Part shown: positions 1 to 8,952 of the stretch, in pieces
How positions within the stretch are numbered: the stretch's first letter is position 1
Layout: the number at the start of each line of letters is the position of its first letter
The notes under the pieces: model-generated
The model's database searches: none
What the model saw: the letters and a program-made list of their open reading frames with translations, nothing else
What the model was told of the DNA's origin: nothing
Translations under genes and position numbers: made by a program
Assembly: GCF_003347515.1 (NCBI RefSeq)
Contig: NZ_QEII01000211.1
Coordinates: forward strand, 1-64,000
Reading direction: 5' to 3'
Length of the DNA: 64,000 nt
Origin: Rhodoferax ferrireducens
GTDB lineage: Bacteria; Pseudomonadota; Gammaproteobacteria; Burkholderiales; Burkholderiaceae_C

Positions 1-7
1 TTTCCAT
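1..7 (-). CDS. Possible start of a gene leaving the window (partial)
   Basis: Only the first seven bases are inside the window. On the minus strand an AGGAG ribosome-binding site (positions 15-19) sits 7 bases ahead of an ATG at 7-5, and the same strand carries the whole hydrogenase array upstream. I infer that another gene of the array begins here. Nothing can be said about its product. The call rests on the start signal alone. Confidence 0.3.
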
Positions 8-195
8 GGCTGTGCTCCTGTGGTGAACGAGGCCAATTGCCTCACCTCACAACATAGGCACTCGCCCACCTTCGGCAAACCACAAACGTCACATCGCAGG
101 GTACCGCGCGAGCGGTTTAGTCCGACGCTGCATTGCCGACCATCAATGCATCCGGAATCACTGTTTGCATAGATCCAGTCGAATGGTTTCTGACT

Positions 196-1617
196 CTAAT
201 GGCCCGTAGCCACCGCCCCCACCAACGGCAACTCCAACAAAAACTCCGCCCCCCCATCCGCATGGTTGCGCACGCTCAACGCCCCGCCATGCTGCTCCAC
301 AATCCCATAACTGATCGACAAGCCCAGTCCCGTTCCCTTGCCCACAGGCTTGGTCGTGAAAAAGGGATCGAAAATGTGCGACAGGTGTTCCGGCGCGATG
401 CCGGGTCCGTTGTCACGCAGGCGCAAGCGCAAATGCGTGCTGTTTACCTCGGTGTCTATCCACACCACCGGTGGCACGCGGTCGATGCCGGTGGCTGCAT
501 CCAGTGCGTTTTGCAGCAGGTTCATCAGCACCTGCTGCAGCTGGCCCGCGCTGCCGGTCACGGTGCAGGGCGCACCGGGTTGCCAATGCACTTCGAAACT
601 GGGCGCGGCACCCTTGCGCACCCAGTGGATGGCGCGCTCGATTACCTCGTTGAGGTTGACCGGCGAGCGGGCCTCCGGGTCCATGGCGGAGAAGCGCTTG
701 AGGCCATTGACGATGTCGGCCGTGCGCTGCGCGCCTTCAAGCGTGCCTTCGATCAGCGAGGGCAAGTCGCCCAGCAGGTGATCGATGCGCAATTTGCTAC
801 GCAGCGTTTCAAGCTGCTCGGCGGGTTCGTCGGCATGCACGGCGGCCAAGTAAACGCGCATGCGCTCACAGTAGCGGCTCAGGGCGTGCACGTTGCCCAG
901 CACAAAGCTGATCGGGTTGTTGAGCTCGTGCGCGACACCGGCCACCAGCCGGCCCAGCGAGGCCATTTTTTCAGAATGCAGCAGTTGCTGCTGCGCGCGT
1001 TTGAGCGCTTCGTGCGCGGCGCGCAGCTCGTGGTAGGCGCGCTTGATTTCGGCCGTGGGCCGCGCCACGAACACGGTGCCGACCCGGCGCCCGCTGGCGG
1101 CCACGCGGGGCGTGCAGTTGGCATCCACCGGCACGCTTTGCCGCTGGGCGTCGAGCAGGTTGAGCTCCAGCCCTTCGCCGCGACGCGGCGGGTTGGTGTT
1201 GTCGAGCACGGTACGCGCACGGTCCGCGCTCTGGGTATCGGCCAGCAGGTCATAAATCGAGGTGCCGCGCAGTTCGGCGTCGCTGCGGCCGACCAGTTCG
1301 CACAGGGCGGCGTTGGTTTCCTCGATCACGCCGCGCTCGTTGCACACCAGCAGCACGTCCGACATGGCGGAGAGCACGCTGAAGATGAATTGCTGCGACT
1401 GCTCCAGCTCGGTGTTTTTCTTCTCCAGCTCGATCTCGTCATGGATCAGCTGCGAGTAGACCTCGTCCATTTTCTGAATAACGTCCATCCAGGTGGACTC
1501 GTCCACACCGTCCATGGGGCCGACGGGCAGCAAGCTTTCCAGACCCGGGGGGCGAGGGGCGGGCGTGTTGGCCGACGAAGAATCCGACTCATCCATGGCG
1601 TGAAATGGTTCCGTCAT
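196..1617 (-). CDS. hoxJ: HoxJ, histidine kinase of the H2-sensing system
   Basis: Soluble sensor kinase of about 473 residues that relays the redox state of the regulatory hydrogenase HoxBC to HoxA. From N to C terminus: a short linker, a PAS-like domain (about 75-190), the dimerisation helix with the H-box GVAHELNNP (His near residue 230), an N-box NLLQNALDA, and the G boxes DNGPGI and GTGLGLS. No membrane segments are visible, as expected for a kinase that docks to the soluble HoxBC. I chose the ATG at 1617, which overlaps the hoxC stop codon by one base; a TTG at 1632 is the alternative. The ATP-binding boxes look intact, which matters because the kinase of the best-studied relative, C. 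necator H16, is known to be inactive. Last recognised gene of the array. Confidence 0.92.
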   Translation of the reverse strand: MTEPFHAMDESDSSSANTPAPRPPGLESLLPVGPMDGVDESTWMDVIQKMDEVYSQLIHDEIELEKKNTELEQSQQFIFSVLSAMSDVLLVCNERGVIEETNAALCELVGRSDAELRGTSIYDLLADTQSADRARTVLDNTNPPRRGEGLELNLLDAQRQSVPVDANCTPRVAASGRRVGTVFVARPTAEIKRAYHELRAAHEALKRAQQQLLHSEKMASLGRLVAGVAHELNNPISFVLGNVHALSRYCERMRVYLAAVHADEPAEQLETLRSKLRIDHLLGDLPSLIEGTLEGAQRTADIVNGLKRFSAMDPEARSPVNLNEVIERAIHWVRKGAAPSFEVHWQPGAPCTVTGSAGQLQQVLMNLLQNALDAATGIDRVPPVVWIDTEVNSTHLRLRLRDNGPGIAPEHLSHIFDPFFTTKPVGKGTGLGLSISYGIVEQHGGALSVRNHADGGAEFLLELPLVGAVATGH

Positions 1618-3074
1618 CAATGCACTGTGCAAACCATGCAGGGATCAAACGAACGCACGATGTGTTGCACCGCCACGGGCGTGATCTCTCCGTCCTGCAC
1701 CGGCGCGCCCACCAGTGCCTGCTCCAGCGCGCCAGGCGTGCCGGCGGCGTCGCGCGGCGAGAAGTTCCAGGTGGTGGGCGCGACGATCTGGTAATTGGCA
1801 ATGCGGCCCCGGCTGGCCACGACCCAGTGGCCCAGGCTGCCGCGTGCGGCCTCGCTCAGGCCTATGCCCACACCGTCGGTGAAGGTTGGCGTCGGCACGC
1901 AGTAGGCCTCGTTGTGTCGCAGTTGTTGCAGCCAGTTTTCCATCATGGGCACGACGCGCGCCAGCTCCAGCAGGCGCGCCAGCACCCGTGTGTAAACGGT
2001 GCCGCCGTGGCGGCTCACCGCGTCAAGCACCAGCGGGTGCGCGGACGCCAGTTGGCGCGCAATCGCGCCAGTCTCCACCACCTCGCCGGCCAGGCGCGGC
2101 GCCTTGTTCCAGGTGTAGGCCTCGGCCTTGTTGGCATCGGGCAGCGTGACGCCGTCGATCGGGTGCCGCGGTCCGGCCGTGTCGGACAGCCAGGCGTAGG
2201 TGGCGTCCTCACGAATACCCTGCTCGTCAACGGGTGCCAATGCGCCGGTGCTTGCGTGCCACACACCGTCTCCCAATTCGAAGCCGCCCTGTGGCTGCGG
2301 ATAAGCGCCGTAACTGAGGTAGCGGCCCGGCCCCGGCCCCAGGCCGGTCAGTGCCGCGTCTTGCACCATGCTCAAAAACAGGCGGAAATCGCCGCGCCAG
2401 GGGTCTTGCGCCTGCCAGGCCCACAGCGCGTCTTCACTGTCCAGCGCTGCTATTTGTTCGAGCGGCGCGGCAAACAGCTGGCGTTCCAGAAAGCCGCGGA
2501 ACTCGCGCACTTTCGCCAGCAGTCGGATGCGCTCGGCGACCTCGATCGGGCGCGTCGAGCCGCCGGGCTCGATGCTCTGCGTATGCGGCCACTTGCCGGC
2601 CAGCGTGCCCAGGAGCGTGAACCAGCGCTGGCGTGCTGCGATGGCCGCGCGCGTTTGCTCGCCGGTCTGCGTGGCAAAGCGGCGCACCGCTTCCGCATGC
2701 CAGGGCTGCTGCGCATACACCGGCCGCGTGAAGTCGGGCATGAAAAACAGATAGAAATGCGTGAGGTGGTCGGCCAGGTTTTCGGTCGCCAGAATCACGT
2801 TGGTGACGTGCTGGCCGTTGGGCGGCATCGTGATGCCACCCAGGCTGGCCAGGGCCCGCGCGCAAGCCACCGACTGCGACACCGAACAAATGCCGCAGAT
2901 GCGCGGCACGTACACCAGCGCGTCATGCGGTGCTTTGCCTTGCAGGATCTGTTCGAAACCGCGGTACATCGGTGAATTCACATGGGCCGAGGTGACCCGT
3001 CCCGCCTCGATGTCGAGCGTGACTTCGAGGTCGCCCTCGACACGATTGAACGGGCCAACAATCAAACGGGACAT
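1617..3074 (-). CDS. hoxC: HoxC, regulatory [NiFe] hydrogenase large subunit
   Basis: Large subunit (485 residues) of the H2 sensor, carrying the NiFe active site. The two cysteine pairs are visible: RICGICS with Cys60/Cys63, and DPCMVC with Cys479/Cys482 at the very C terminus. The protein ends three residues after the last Cys (TVH), so there is no cleavable C-terminal extension. That is the known hallmark of regulatory hydrogenases and separates this protein from HoxG in the same window. It starts 10 bases after hoxB and is coupled to hoxJ. The numbering of the ligand cysteines agrees with what I recall for C. necator HoxC. Confidence 0.96.
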   Translation of the reverse strand: MSRLIVGPFNRVEGDLEVTLDIEAGRVTSAHVNSPMYRGFEQILQGKAPHDALVYVPRICGICSVSQSVACARALASLGGITMPPNGQHVTNVILATENLADHLTHFYLFFMPDFTRPVYAQQPWHAEAVRRFATQTGEQTRAAIAARQRWFTLLGTLAGKWPHTQSIEPGGSTRPIEVAERIRLLAKVREFRGFLERQLFAAPLEQIAALDSEDALWAWQAQDPWRGDFRLFLSMVQDAALTGLGPGPGRYLSYGAYPQPQGGFELGDGVWHASTGALAPVDEQGIREDATYAWLSDTAGPRHPIDGVTLPDANKAEAYTWNKAPRLAGEVVETGAIARQLASAHPLVLDAVSRHGGTVYTRVLARLLELARVVPMMENWLQQLRHNEAYCVPTPTFTDGVGIGLSEAARGSLGHWVVASRGRIANYQIVAPTTWNFSPRDAAGTPGALEQALVGAPVQDGEITPVAVQHIVRSFDPCMVCTVH

Positions 3075-3084
3075 GGCAGGCTAT

Positions 3085-4110
3085 TCATTTCAAGCGGGTC
3101 TTTCGCGCGACGGGCGCCACCACCAGGTGGTCGGCCACGGCGTTGAGCTTGACGCGCCGGGGCGTGGCGTGTTTCGACAGCGAGGCCAGGGCCACAAACC
3201 AGGCCTTGGGCATGTCGGTGGGCAGGCCAATCGGAATGCCGGCGAACTTCGGCGTCTCGTGGAAAGGGTGGCCGGGCTCCTGAAAACCCGGCTCGGTGCA
3301 GGCGATGCAGGCGTAGCCGCCGCGCGTGCAGGAGCCTTCGCCATTCCACAGCCGGGTGTTGCAGTCGGCGTGCACTTGCGTGCCCTTGCAACCCATGTGC
3401 TCCATCATGCAGCCCAGATCGGACGGCTTCTCGGCGCTGGCCTTGTATTCGTAGTACTCGTTGCGCGTGCAGCCGTGGTGCACCAGCTGGTCGGCGTAAA
3501 AGCGCGGGCGGCCCAGGGTGTCGAGATCGTCCGCGCCAAACGTTTCTGCGGCCAGGGCCATCAGGCTGTCGATCACCCAGCTGGGGTGTGTGGGGCAGCC
3601 CGCGATGTTGATCACCGGCAAGCCGCTGGTCGAGCGGAACTCGGCCCCGAGCAGACCACCGATGCGGTCATCCTCATACTGAAGGCCGCAGGCGTCGGTG
3701 GGGTTGGTGCCACCGGCTGTTACGCCGCCCCAGGCCGCGCAGCTGCCGACCGCCACCACATGGCGCGCCTGCGCGGCCAGCCGCGTGACCCAGTGAATCA
3801 TTGGAATGCCGGTGCCGGCCAGCACATGGAAGCGGCCGGTGCCGTGCGGTCCGCGCAGGAGCGAGCCTTCGATGCACAGGGCATCGAGCCGCAGGCGCCC
3901 GGCCACGATGTCCTCCAGCATGGCGATCAGCTCGTGGCCGCTTTCCAGCGAGAGGGAAGGGTGCCACATCAGGTTGACACCCGCGTCGCGCAACTGGCCG
4001 TGAAAGTCCGTGGTGTCGGCGCACAGCAGCGACATGCTGCAGCCGCCACAGCCGCCGGATTGCAGCCACAGCACATTGAAGGCCGGGCCGGTTGGTAGCG
4101 AATTTGCCAT
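3085..4110 (-). CDS. hoxB: HoxB, regulatory [NiFe] hydrogenase small subunit
   Basis: Small, Fe-S cluster subunit (341 residues) of the H2-sensing hydrogenase. The N terminus enters directly into the cluster-binding fold (QSGGCGGC) without a twin-arginine signal peptide, so the enzyme stays in the cytoplasm. Further cysteine ligands follow in GSCAAWG, AGCPTHP and in the C-terminal part (EGSCTRGGYACIACTE). I prefer the ATG at 4110; a TTG at 4116 would add two residues and overlap the hoxA stop. It pairs with HoxC downstream and signals through HoxJ. Confidence 0.95.
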   Translation of the reverse strand: MANSLPTGPAFNVLWLQSGGCGGCSMSLLCADTTDFHGQLRDAGVNLMWHPSLSLESGHELIAMLEDIVAGRLRLDALCIEGSLLRGPHGTGRFHVLAGTGIPMIHWVTRLAAQARHVVAVGSCAAWGGVTAGGTNPTDACGLQYEDDRIGGLLGAEFRSTSGLPVINIAGCPTHPSWVIDSLMALAAETFGADDLDTLGRPRFYADQLVHHGCTRNEYYEYKASAEKPSDLGCMMEHMGCKGTQVHADCNTRLWNGEGSCTRGGYACIACTEPGFQEPGHPFHETPKFAGIPIGLPTDMPKAWFVALASLSKHATPRRVKLNAVADHLVVAPVARKTRLK

Positions 4111-4112
4111 GA

Positions 4113-5573
4113 TCAACCCTCCAGTCCGAAGCGGGCCATCTTGCCGCGCAAGCCAACGCGCGACAAACCGAGTTCCGTGGCGGCGCGCGTCTTGTTCCAG
4201 CGGTGGCGCAACAGGGTTTCGCGCAGCACCATGGCTTCGATGGCATCAAGCCGCTCACCCAAAGTGCCGCTGCGCGGCAGGACCGCCGCTTGCGCCCCGG
4301 CCTGGCTGGCGGTCGCCAGGCCGGCCTGGCCGTGCAGCACGCGCAAGGAGAAAGACGAGGCATCGACCACATCGCCGTCGCTGAGCGCGATGGCGCGCGC
4401 GATCTCATTGCGCAATTCACGAATGTTGCCGGGCCAGGGGTAGCCCATCAGGCAGGCCAGGGCCTCGTCGCCGAGCGTGGCCTCGGGGCGGCCCAGCTCG
4501 GCGCCCACCTCTTGTACCAGGCGCCGGGCAATCGGCGCGATGTCGCCCGCACGCTCACGCAGCGCCGGCACCGTGATCGAGACGCCGGCGATGCGGTAAT
4601 ACAGGTCTTCACGAAACAGGCCTTCGCGCACGCGCTGCTCCAGGTCGCGGTGGGTGGCGGCGATCACCCGCACGTCCACTGGCACCGAATGTGCGGCGCC
4701 GACCGGACGCACTTCCCGTTCCTGCAGCACGCGCAGCAGCCGCACCTGGAACGCTGGCGAGGTTTCGCCGATCTCATCCAGAAACACCGTGCCACCGTTC
4801 GCGCGCTGGAACAGGCCGGGGTGGTCTTCGTAGGCGCCCGTGAAGGCGCCGCGTTTGTGGCCGAACAGTTCGGATTCGAGCAGGGTGTCGGGGATGGCGG
4901 CGCAGTTTTCCACCACGAAGGCGCCGCCGGCGCGCGGGCTGGCGTAGTGCACGGCACGCGCCAGCAGCTCCTTGCCGGTGCCGGATTCACCCAGCACCAG
5001 CACGCTCAGGTCGTAGCGCGCGACGCGTACCGCCACCTCGCAGACGGCGTCCAGCGGGCTGCCGGGCGCACGCTCGATGCGGTCGAAGTCGAAGATGCTG
5101 CGCGCCTTGGTGAGCTTGGCGTTTGCGCGCTGGCGCAGCACCGGCGTGCTGGTGCGCAATTCCAGGTGCAGCCGATTCGTATCGCGCTGCAGCGTCTGCG
5201 CCTCCACGGCATTGCGCACGGTGGCCAGCAGGTGGTCGGGCACCCAGGGCTTGAGGATGTACTGGTAAATGCCCGCCTCGTTGATGCCGGCAATGATGTC
5301 TTCGGAGTCGGTGTAGCCCGAGATCACGATGCGCACCGTGTCGGGCCAGCGCTCGCGCACTTCCTTCAGGAACAGTACGCCGGTCAGCCCGGGCATGCGC
5401 TGGTCGCACAGGATCACGCTGATGTCGGTGCGCTCCAGCCGCTCACGCGCCTCGTCGGCATCGCTGGCGGTGTACACGGTGAAGTCTTCGTCAAGCGTGC
5501 GGCGCATGGCCTCTTGTGAACGCACTTCGTCGTCCACCACCAGCACCGTCGGCAAGGTATCGGCCAGATTCAT
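4113..5573 (-). CDS. hoxA: HoxA, sigma-54-dependent response regulator
   Basis: NtrC-family activator (486 residues) of hydrogenase transcription. It has a receiver domain (about 8-125) with phospho-acceptor Asp57 (ILCDQRMPG), an AAA+ domain with Walker A GESGTGKE (195-202), the sigma-54 contact motif GAFTGA (242-247) and Walker B FLDEIGE (264-270), and a Fis-type helix-turn-helix at the end (RAATELGLSRVGLRGKM). In the C. necator homologue the non-phosphorylated form is the active one; whether that holds here cannot be read from sequence. It overlaps hoxX by ATGA. Its expected target is the sigma-54 promoter at 21693-21709. Confidence 0.96.
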   Translation of the reverse strand: MNLADTLPTVLVVDDEVRSQEAMRRTLDEDFTVYTASDADEARERLERTDISVILCDQRMPGLTGVLFLKEVRERWPDTVRIVISGYTDSEDIIAGINEAGIYQYILKPWVPDHLLATVRNAVEAQTLQRDTNRLHLELRTSTPVLRQRANAKLTKARSIFDFDRIERAPGSPLDAVCEVAVRVARYDLSVLVLGESGTGKELLARAVHYASPRAGGAFVVENCAAIPDTLLESELFGHKRGAFTGAYEDHPGLFQRANGGTVFLDEIGETSPAFQVRLLRVLQEREVRPVGAAHSVPVDVRVIAATHRDLEQRVREGLFREDLYYRIAGVSITVPALRERAGDIAPIARRLVQEVGAELGRPEATLGDEALACLMGYPWPGNIRELRNEIARAIALSDGDVVDASSFSLRVLHGQAGLATASQAGAQAAVLPRSGTLGERLDAIEAMVLRETLLRHRWNKTRAATELGLSRVGLRGKMARFGLEG

Positions 5574-7327
5574 GGGCGGTGAACGGCCAGATGCCGTGGT
5601 GTCCAGGCATGGGGTAGCTTGTGCACAAAGTGGTAGCGCGCCACGTGGTAGCTGGGGTCGAAACCGTAAAAATTGCGGTGCATGCGGGACAGTTCTTCTT
5701 TGCGGTAGTCAGCTAGCGGCCGGATGGCCTCGTCAGCGGCGCGGACCTGCTGTTTTTGCAGGATTCGCTCCGGTAAATTGTAGGTGAGCGCCAGCGCCAG
5801 TGCATCAGGGATAACGTCACGTTCGAGCGCGGCGGGGGAGGTGTCCAGGCAGCGGTCCAGCAGCCCCATGCGCTGCGCGTCAGCGGCCAGCAGGGGCAGG
5901 CGCTGCCTCATGAGCTCGCGTGCCCGCTCTGGCCCCAGACGTCGGGGCAGCAGGTAGGTCCAGTATTCTGAACCGTAGAGGTTGCCCATGTTGCGGTAGT
6001 GGGGGTTGAGCACCGCGCCCTGGTGCGCCCAGACCTCGTCGGCCGCCAGGGCCAGAAACACGCCGCCGGCGCCGGCATTGCCGCGCAGCACTGCCACTGT
6101 GATCCGGTCGGTGGTTGATATGAGCTCCTGTGCCACGTCGTTCATGGCATTGATGTTGCGCCAGGATTCGTCGGCGGCGCTGCTGTCGGGGCGATGCGCG
6201 GCCGCTTCGATGCAGTTCAGGTGGATGCCGTTGCTGAAGAAGTCGCGCCCGCCGAGCAGCAGCAGCACCCGGGTGTCGCGCTGCTTGGCTTGTTTGAGCG
6301 CGGCCAGCAAGCGCTCGCACTGTTCGGTGGACATGGCGCCGTTGTAGAAGTCAAACGAGAGACAGCCCACGCGGGCGCCCGCCGGCCCCTGCTCCCAATA
6401 ACGCAACTCGGCCCATTCGTCGTCTTCGCGTTCGAGCGGCACGGACCACACCGGCAGCGTCGCCGCCTCCGGCGCAAAGGCCAGCGTCGCCGGCAGTTTG
6501 AAAGCCGACTCGTCGCCGCAGGCGCGGGCCAGGCGGACCTGTCCGATCCAGACGCCGCCATCCACGGTGCGCCGCAGCAGGGCGCCATCTCGCTGGGCCA
6601 CCACCGCACCTACTGCAGTGCCTGCCAGCGCCTGCAGGGCCGTTCCGGTGGCGGGGTGGGCGTCAAATAAATGGCAGGGAAGGCCAAACAGTTCGTCCTG
6701 GACGCCCGGCTGGCCGTCGGCGCCGCGCAGGCGGGCCAGAATTTCGGCGGTGGTGTGGTTCAGCCAGTCGATGCGGCGCGCGGTCTGCGGCATGGCGGGT
6801 CGCCAGGTGCAGCCAACCGAGCCCGCGTCGGCCACCGCTACCGTCGTCGGTGCCGGTGCCTCCGGTGGGTCGTTATCGCCCAGGCGTTGCACGGCGCGCA
6901 GCACCGCCACCAGCGCTGCCTCGGTGACTTCCGACCGGTAGAGACTGCCCTTGCTGGCCGGGCGCATGTCGAAACGGGCATGGGCCCACACCGGGCCGGC
7001 GTCGAAATCGGCATTGGCCTGCAGCACGGTCACGCCCCACTGCGGTGTTTGCTCCAGTACGGCCCAGTCCAGTGCGGCCGGCCCGCGGTCGCCCGGCGGG
7101 CCGGGATGCACGACCAGGCACAGCACCGAGCGCCAGACGGACTCGGGAATGCGCCGTTTGAGAAATGGCGCGATCAGCACATCCGGCTGGAACAGGGCAC
7201 AGGCTTCTTCGGTGACCGAGTCCGAAATGTCCAACTCCACGGACAGCTGGTGCCCCCGTGCTTTCAGGGCCGCGAACAGCCGTTGTGACAGGCTGTTGAA
7301 GCTGTGGCAGAGCAAGAGAATACGCAT
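5570..7327 (-). CDS. hoxX: HoxX/HypX, CO-ligand synthesis for hydrogenase maturation
   Basis: Two-domain protein of 585 residues. The N-terminal half resembles formyl-tetrahydrofolate-dependent formyltransferases (HPGPPGDRGPAALDW near residue 75-90), and the C-terminal half resembles enoyl-CoA hydratases (FSNGIHLNCIEAA, RGNAGAGGVFLALAADEVW). Work on HypX homologues shows that the formyl group is passed to CoA and decarbonylated to CO, supplying the active-site carbonyl under oxic conditions. Its presence fits an aerobic hydrogen oxidiser. The ATG at 7327 is 20 bases after the preceding open reading frame; the stop overlaps the hoxA start. Confidence 0.93.
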   Translation of the reverse strand: MRILLLCHSFNSLSQRLFAALKARGHQLSVELDISDSVTEEACALFQPDVLIAPFLKRRIPESVWRSVLCLVVHPGPPGDRGPAALDWAVLEQTPQWGVTVLQANADFDAGPVWAHARFDMRPASKGSLYRSEVTEAALVAVLRAVQRLGDNDPPEAPAPTTVAVADAGSVGCTWRPAMPQTARRIDWLNHTTAEILARLRGADGQPGVQDELFGLPCHLFDAHPATGTALQALAGTAVGAVVAQRDGALLRRTVDGGVWIGQVRLARACGDESAFKLPATLAFAPEAATLPVWSVPLEREDDEWAELRYWEQGPAGARVGCLSFDFYNGAMSTEQCERLLAALKQAKQRDTRVLLLLGGRDFFSNGIHLNCIEAAAHRPDSSAADESWRNINAMNDVAQELISTTDRITVAVLRGNAGAGGVFLALAADEVWAHQGAVLNPHYRNMGNLYGSEYWTYLLPRRLGPERARELMRQRLPLLAADAQRMGLLDRCLDTSPAALERDVIPDALALALTYNLPERILQKQQVRAADEAIRPLADYRKEELSRMHRNFYGFDPSYHVARYHFVHKLPHAWTPRHLAVHRP

Positions 7328-7347
7328 GGAAAGTGATACAGCTTGAG

Positions 7348-7848
7348 TCAGGGGCGGAGCGCAGCCACCAGTGCGGCAGCCCGCTTTCGGCCCAGATAGA
7401 TATGTAACTTGGCTTCGAGTCCGTCCAGCGCTGCACCGAAATCGTCCCGTGTGCGGGCCGTCAATAGAGGTTTAGCAACGATGACCACATCGGGTCCGAA
7501 AAGTGGCGCCAGGCGGGAAAGCGCCTCGCGGCGAAGTCCGGTCAGGCGGGCCGCCACCTCTGTATCGGCCGGCACGGATGCCGCCAGTGTTGGTGCGTCC
7601 GTTGGCGATGGCATCACCGCAGCTGTGCTCTTTGAGGGCACGGGTTCTATATGCCCTTGCGCTGCCAGCTCTTGAAGTATTGACGTTGCGTCGGTACCTA
7701 TTTTTTTCTGCAGAGCGGCCACGCTGTCAAGACCGTTGACCAAAATTAGCGTGGTACGTGTACGGATGGACAAGCCAGCGGCACGTGATTTCACCTCAGC
7801 AACGCCTTGCTCGCTTTTACGGTAAACACGGCGCAGATCATTTTCCAT
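7348..7848 (-). CDS. Unrecognised 166-residue protein between hypE and hoxX
   Basis: I do not recognise this gene. The N-terminal 70 residues are charged and then hydrophobic-helical (RTRTTLILVNGLDSVAALQ), with the look of a small winged-helix fold. An Ala/Pro/Ser-rich linker (about 70-95) follows, and then a helical C-terminal part (residues 97-166). There is no signal peptide, membrane segment or cysteine cluster. It is not part of the hyp-hoxX order known from C. necator. It lies 45 bases after hypE and 20 before hoxX in the same direction, so it is probably co-transcribed with maturation genes, but a role in maturation is only a guess. Confidence 0.75.
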   Translation of the reverse strand: MENDLRRVYRKSEQGVAEVKSRAAGLSIRTRTTLILVNGLDSVAALQKKIGTDATSILQELAAQGHIEPVPSKSTAAVMPSPTDAPTLAASVPADTEVAARLTGLRREALSRLAPLFGPDVVIVAKPLLTARTRDDFGAALDGLEAKLHIYLGRKRAAALVAALRP

Positions 7849-7893
7849 AGAATTTTGGTATAGAGCTGACTACAAGCCGTCGATGTCACCGTT

Positions 7894-8952
7894 TTAGCAA
7901 ATACGTGGCAATTGCTCGCCGCTGAGCCAGTCAACGACACGGCGGCCGCCGAAACGGGTGTTCATTTGCACAAAGTGGTGCGGGTCTTCAGTCACGGTAC
8001 CGATGCGCACCGCTTGCGCCCCCAGCGGGTGGGCGCGCATGGCGAGCAACAGGGCCTCGGCGCTCTCGGGGCGGCAAATCGCAATCAGCTTGCCTTCGTT
8101 GGCGATGTACAAGGGGTCCAGGCCCAGCAGTTCACAGGCCGCATCGACCTGTGGCAGCACCGGAATCGCGGCCTCTTCCAGCACCATGCCGACGCCGGAC
8201 TGACCGGCGATTTCGTTGAGCGTGGTGGCCAGGCCGCCGCGCGTCGGATCGCGCAGCACGCGCACGCCGCCGGGCGCGGCCTGCAGCATGGCCGCCACCA
8301 GCGTGTGCAGGGCGGCGGTATCGGACTCAATTGTGGTCTCGAAGTCGAGCGACTCGCGTTTGGAAAGAATTGCCACGCCGTGGTCGCCAATCGTGCCCGA
8401 CAGCAGGATGATGTCGCCCGGGCGCGCATTGACGCCGGCGATGTCAACGCCGGGCGCCACCACGCCGACGCCGGTGGTGCTGATGAACACGCCATCGCCC
8501 TTGCCGCGCTCCACCACCTTGGTGTCGCCGGTGATGACCGGCACGCCGGCCTCACGCGCGGCGGCGGCCATGCTGTCCACGATGCGCTTGAGTTCGCTCA
8601 ACGGAAAACCCTCTTCAATGATGAAGCTGGCCGCCAGGTACAAGGGCTGCGCCCCGGACATGGCCACATCGTTGATGGTGCCATGCACGCTCAGACAGCC
8701 TATATCACCGCCCGGAAAAAACAGGGGCGACACCACATGGCCATCGGTCGCCATCACCATGCGCCCGCCGACGGGAATGGCAAATGACGCGCTGTCGTCG
8801 CCCTGGCGCAAATAGGGGTTGTCCAGCGCGGTCACGAACAGTTCTTCAATCAGTTGGGACGCGGCACGGCCGCCGGCGCCGTGGCCCATGTCGATGCGGC
8901 CATTTTTGATGTCGAGCGGTCGCAGGTAGTTTTTCTTGGCCATGGGGGTCAT
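7894..8952 (-). CDS. hypE: HypE, thiocarbamate/cyanide-forming maturation protein
   Basis: 352-residue HypE, which dehydrates the carbamoylated C-terminal cysteine to thiocyanate and delivers CN to the Fe of the hydrogenase cofactor. It begins MTPMAKKNYL followed by the conserved GHGAGGRAASQLI stretch, has the PurM-like ATP-binding body, and ends exactly with the diagnostic Pro-Arg-Ile-Cys. I chose the ATG at 8952, which overlaps the hypD stop (ATGA); an upstream extension would run inside hypD. Part of hypABFCDE. Confidence 0.96.
   Translation of the reverse strand: MTPMAKKNYLRPLDIKNGRIDMGHGAGGRAASQLIEELFVTALDNPYLRQGDDSASFAIPVGGRMVMATDGHVVSPLFFPGGDIGCLSVHGTINDVAMSGAQPLYLAASFIIEEGFPLSELKRIVDSMAAAAREAGVPVITGDTKVVERGKGDGVFISTTGVGVVAPGVDIAGVNARPGDIILLSGTIGDHGVAILSKRESLDFETTIESDTAALHTLVAAMLQAAPGGVRVLRDPTRGGLATTLNEIAGQSGVGMVLEEAAIPVLPQVDAACELLGLDPLYIANEGKLIAICRPESAEALLLAMRAHPLGAQAVRIGTVTEDPHHFVQMNTRFGGRRVVDWLSGEQLPRIC

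Noticed and set aside
29..43. Stem-loop GAGGC-CAATT-GCCTC downstream of hoxJ as a terminator
   Set aside because: The stem has only five pairs and no T-run follows on either strand, so a terminator call is not supported.
133..1794. Long plus-strand reading frame of 553 codons opposite hoxJ
   Set aside because: Its translation is rich in His, Arg, Gln and Gly without domain structure, and it lies antisense to a kinase with all expected motifs. It is a shadow caused by high GC.
4203..5519. Plus-strand reading frame of 438 codons opposite hoxA
   Set aside because: Antisense to a clear NtrC-type regulator and made mostly of Ala, Arg, Gly, His and Gln; no start signal.
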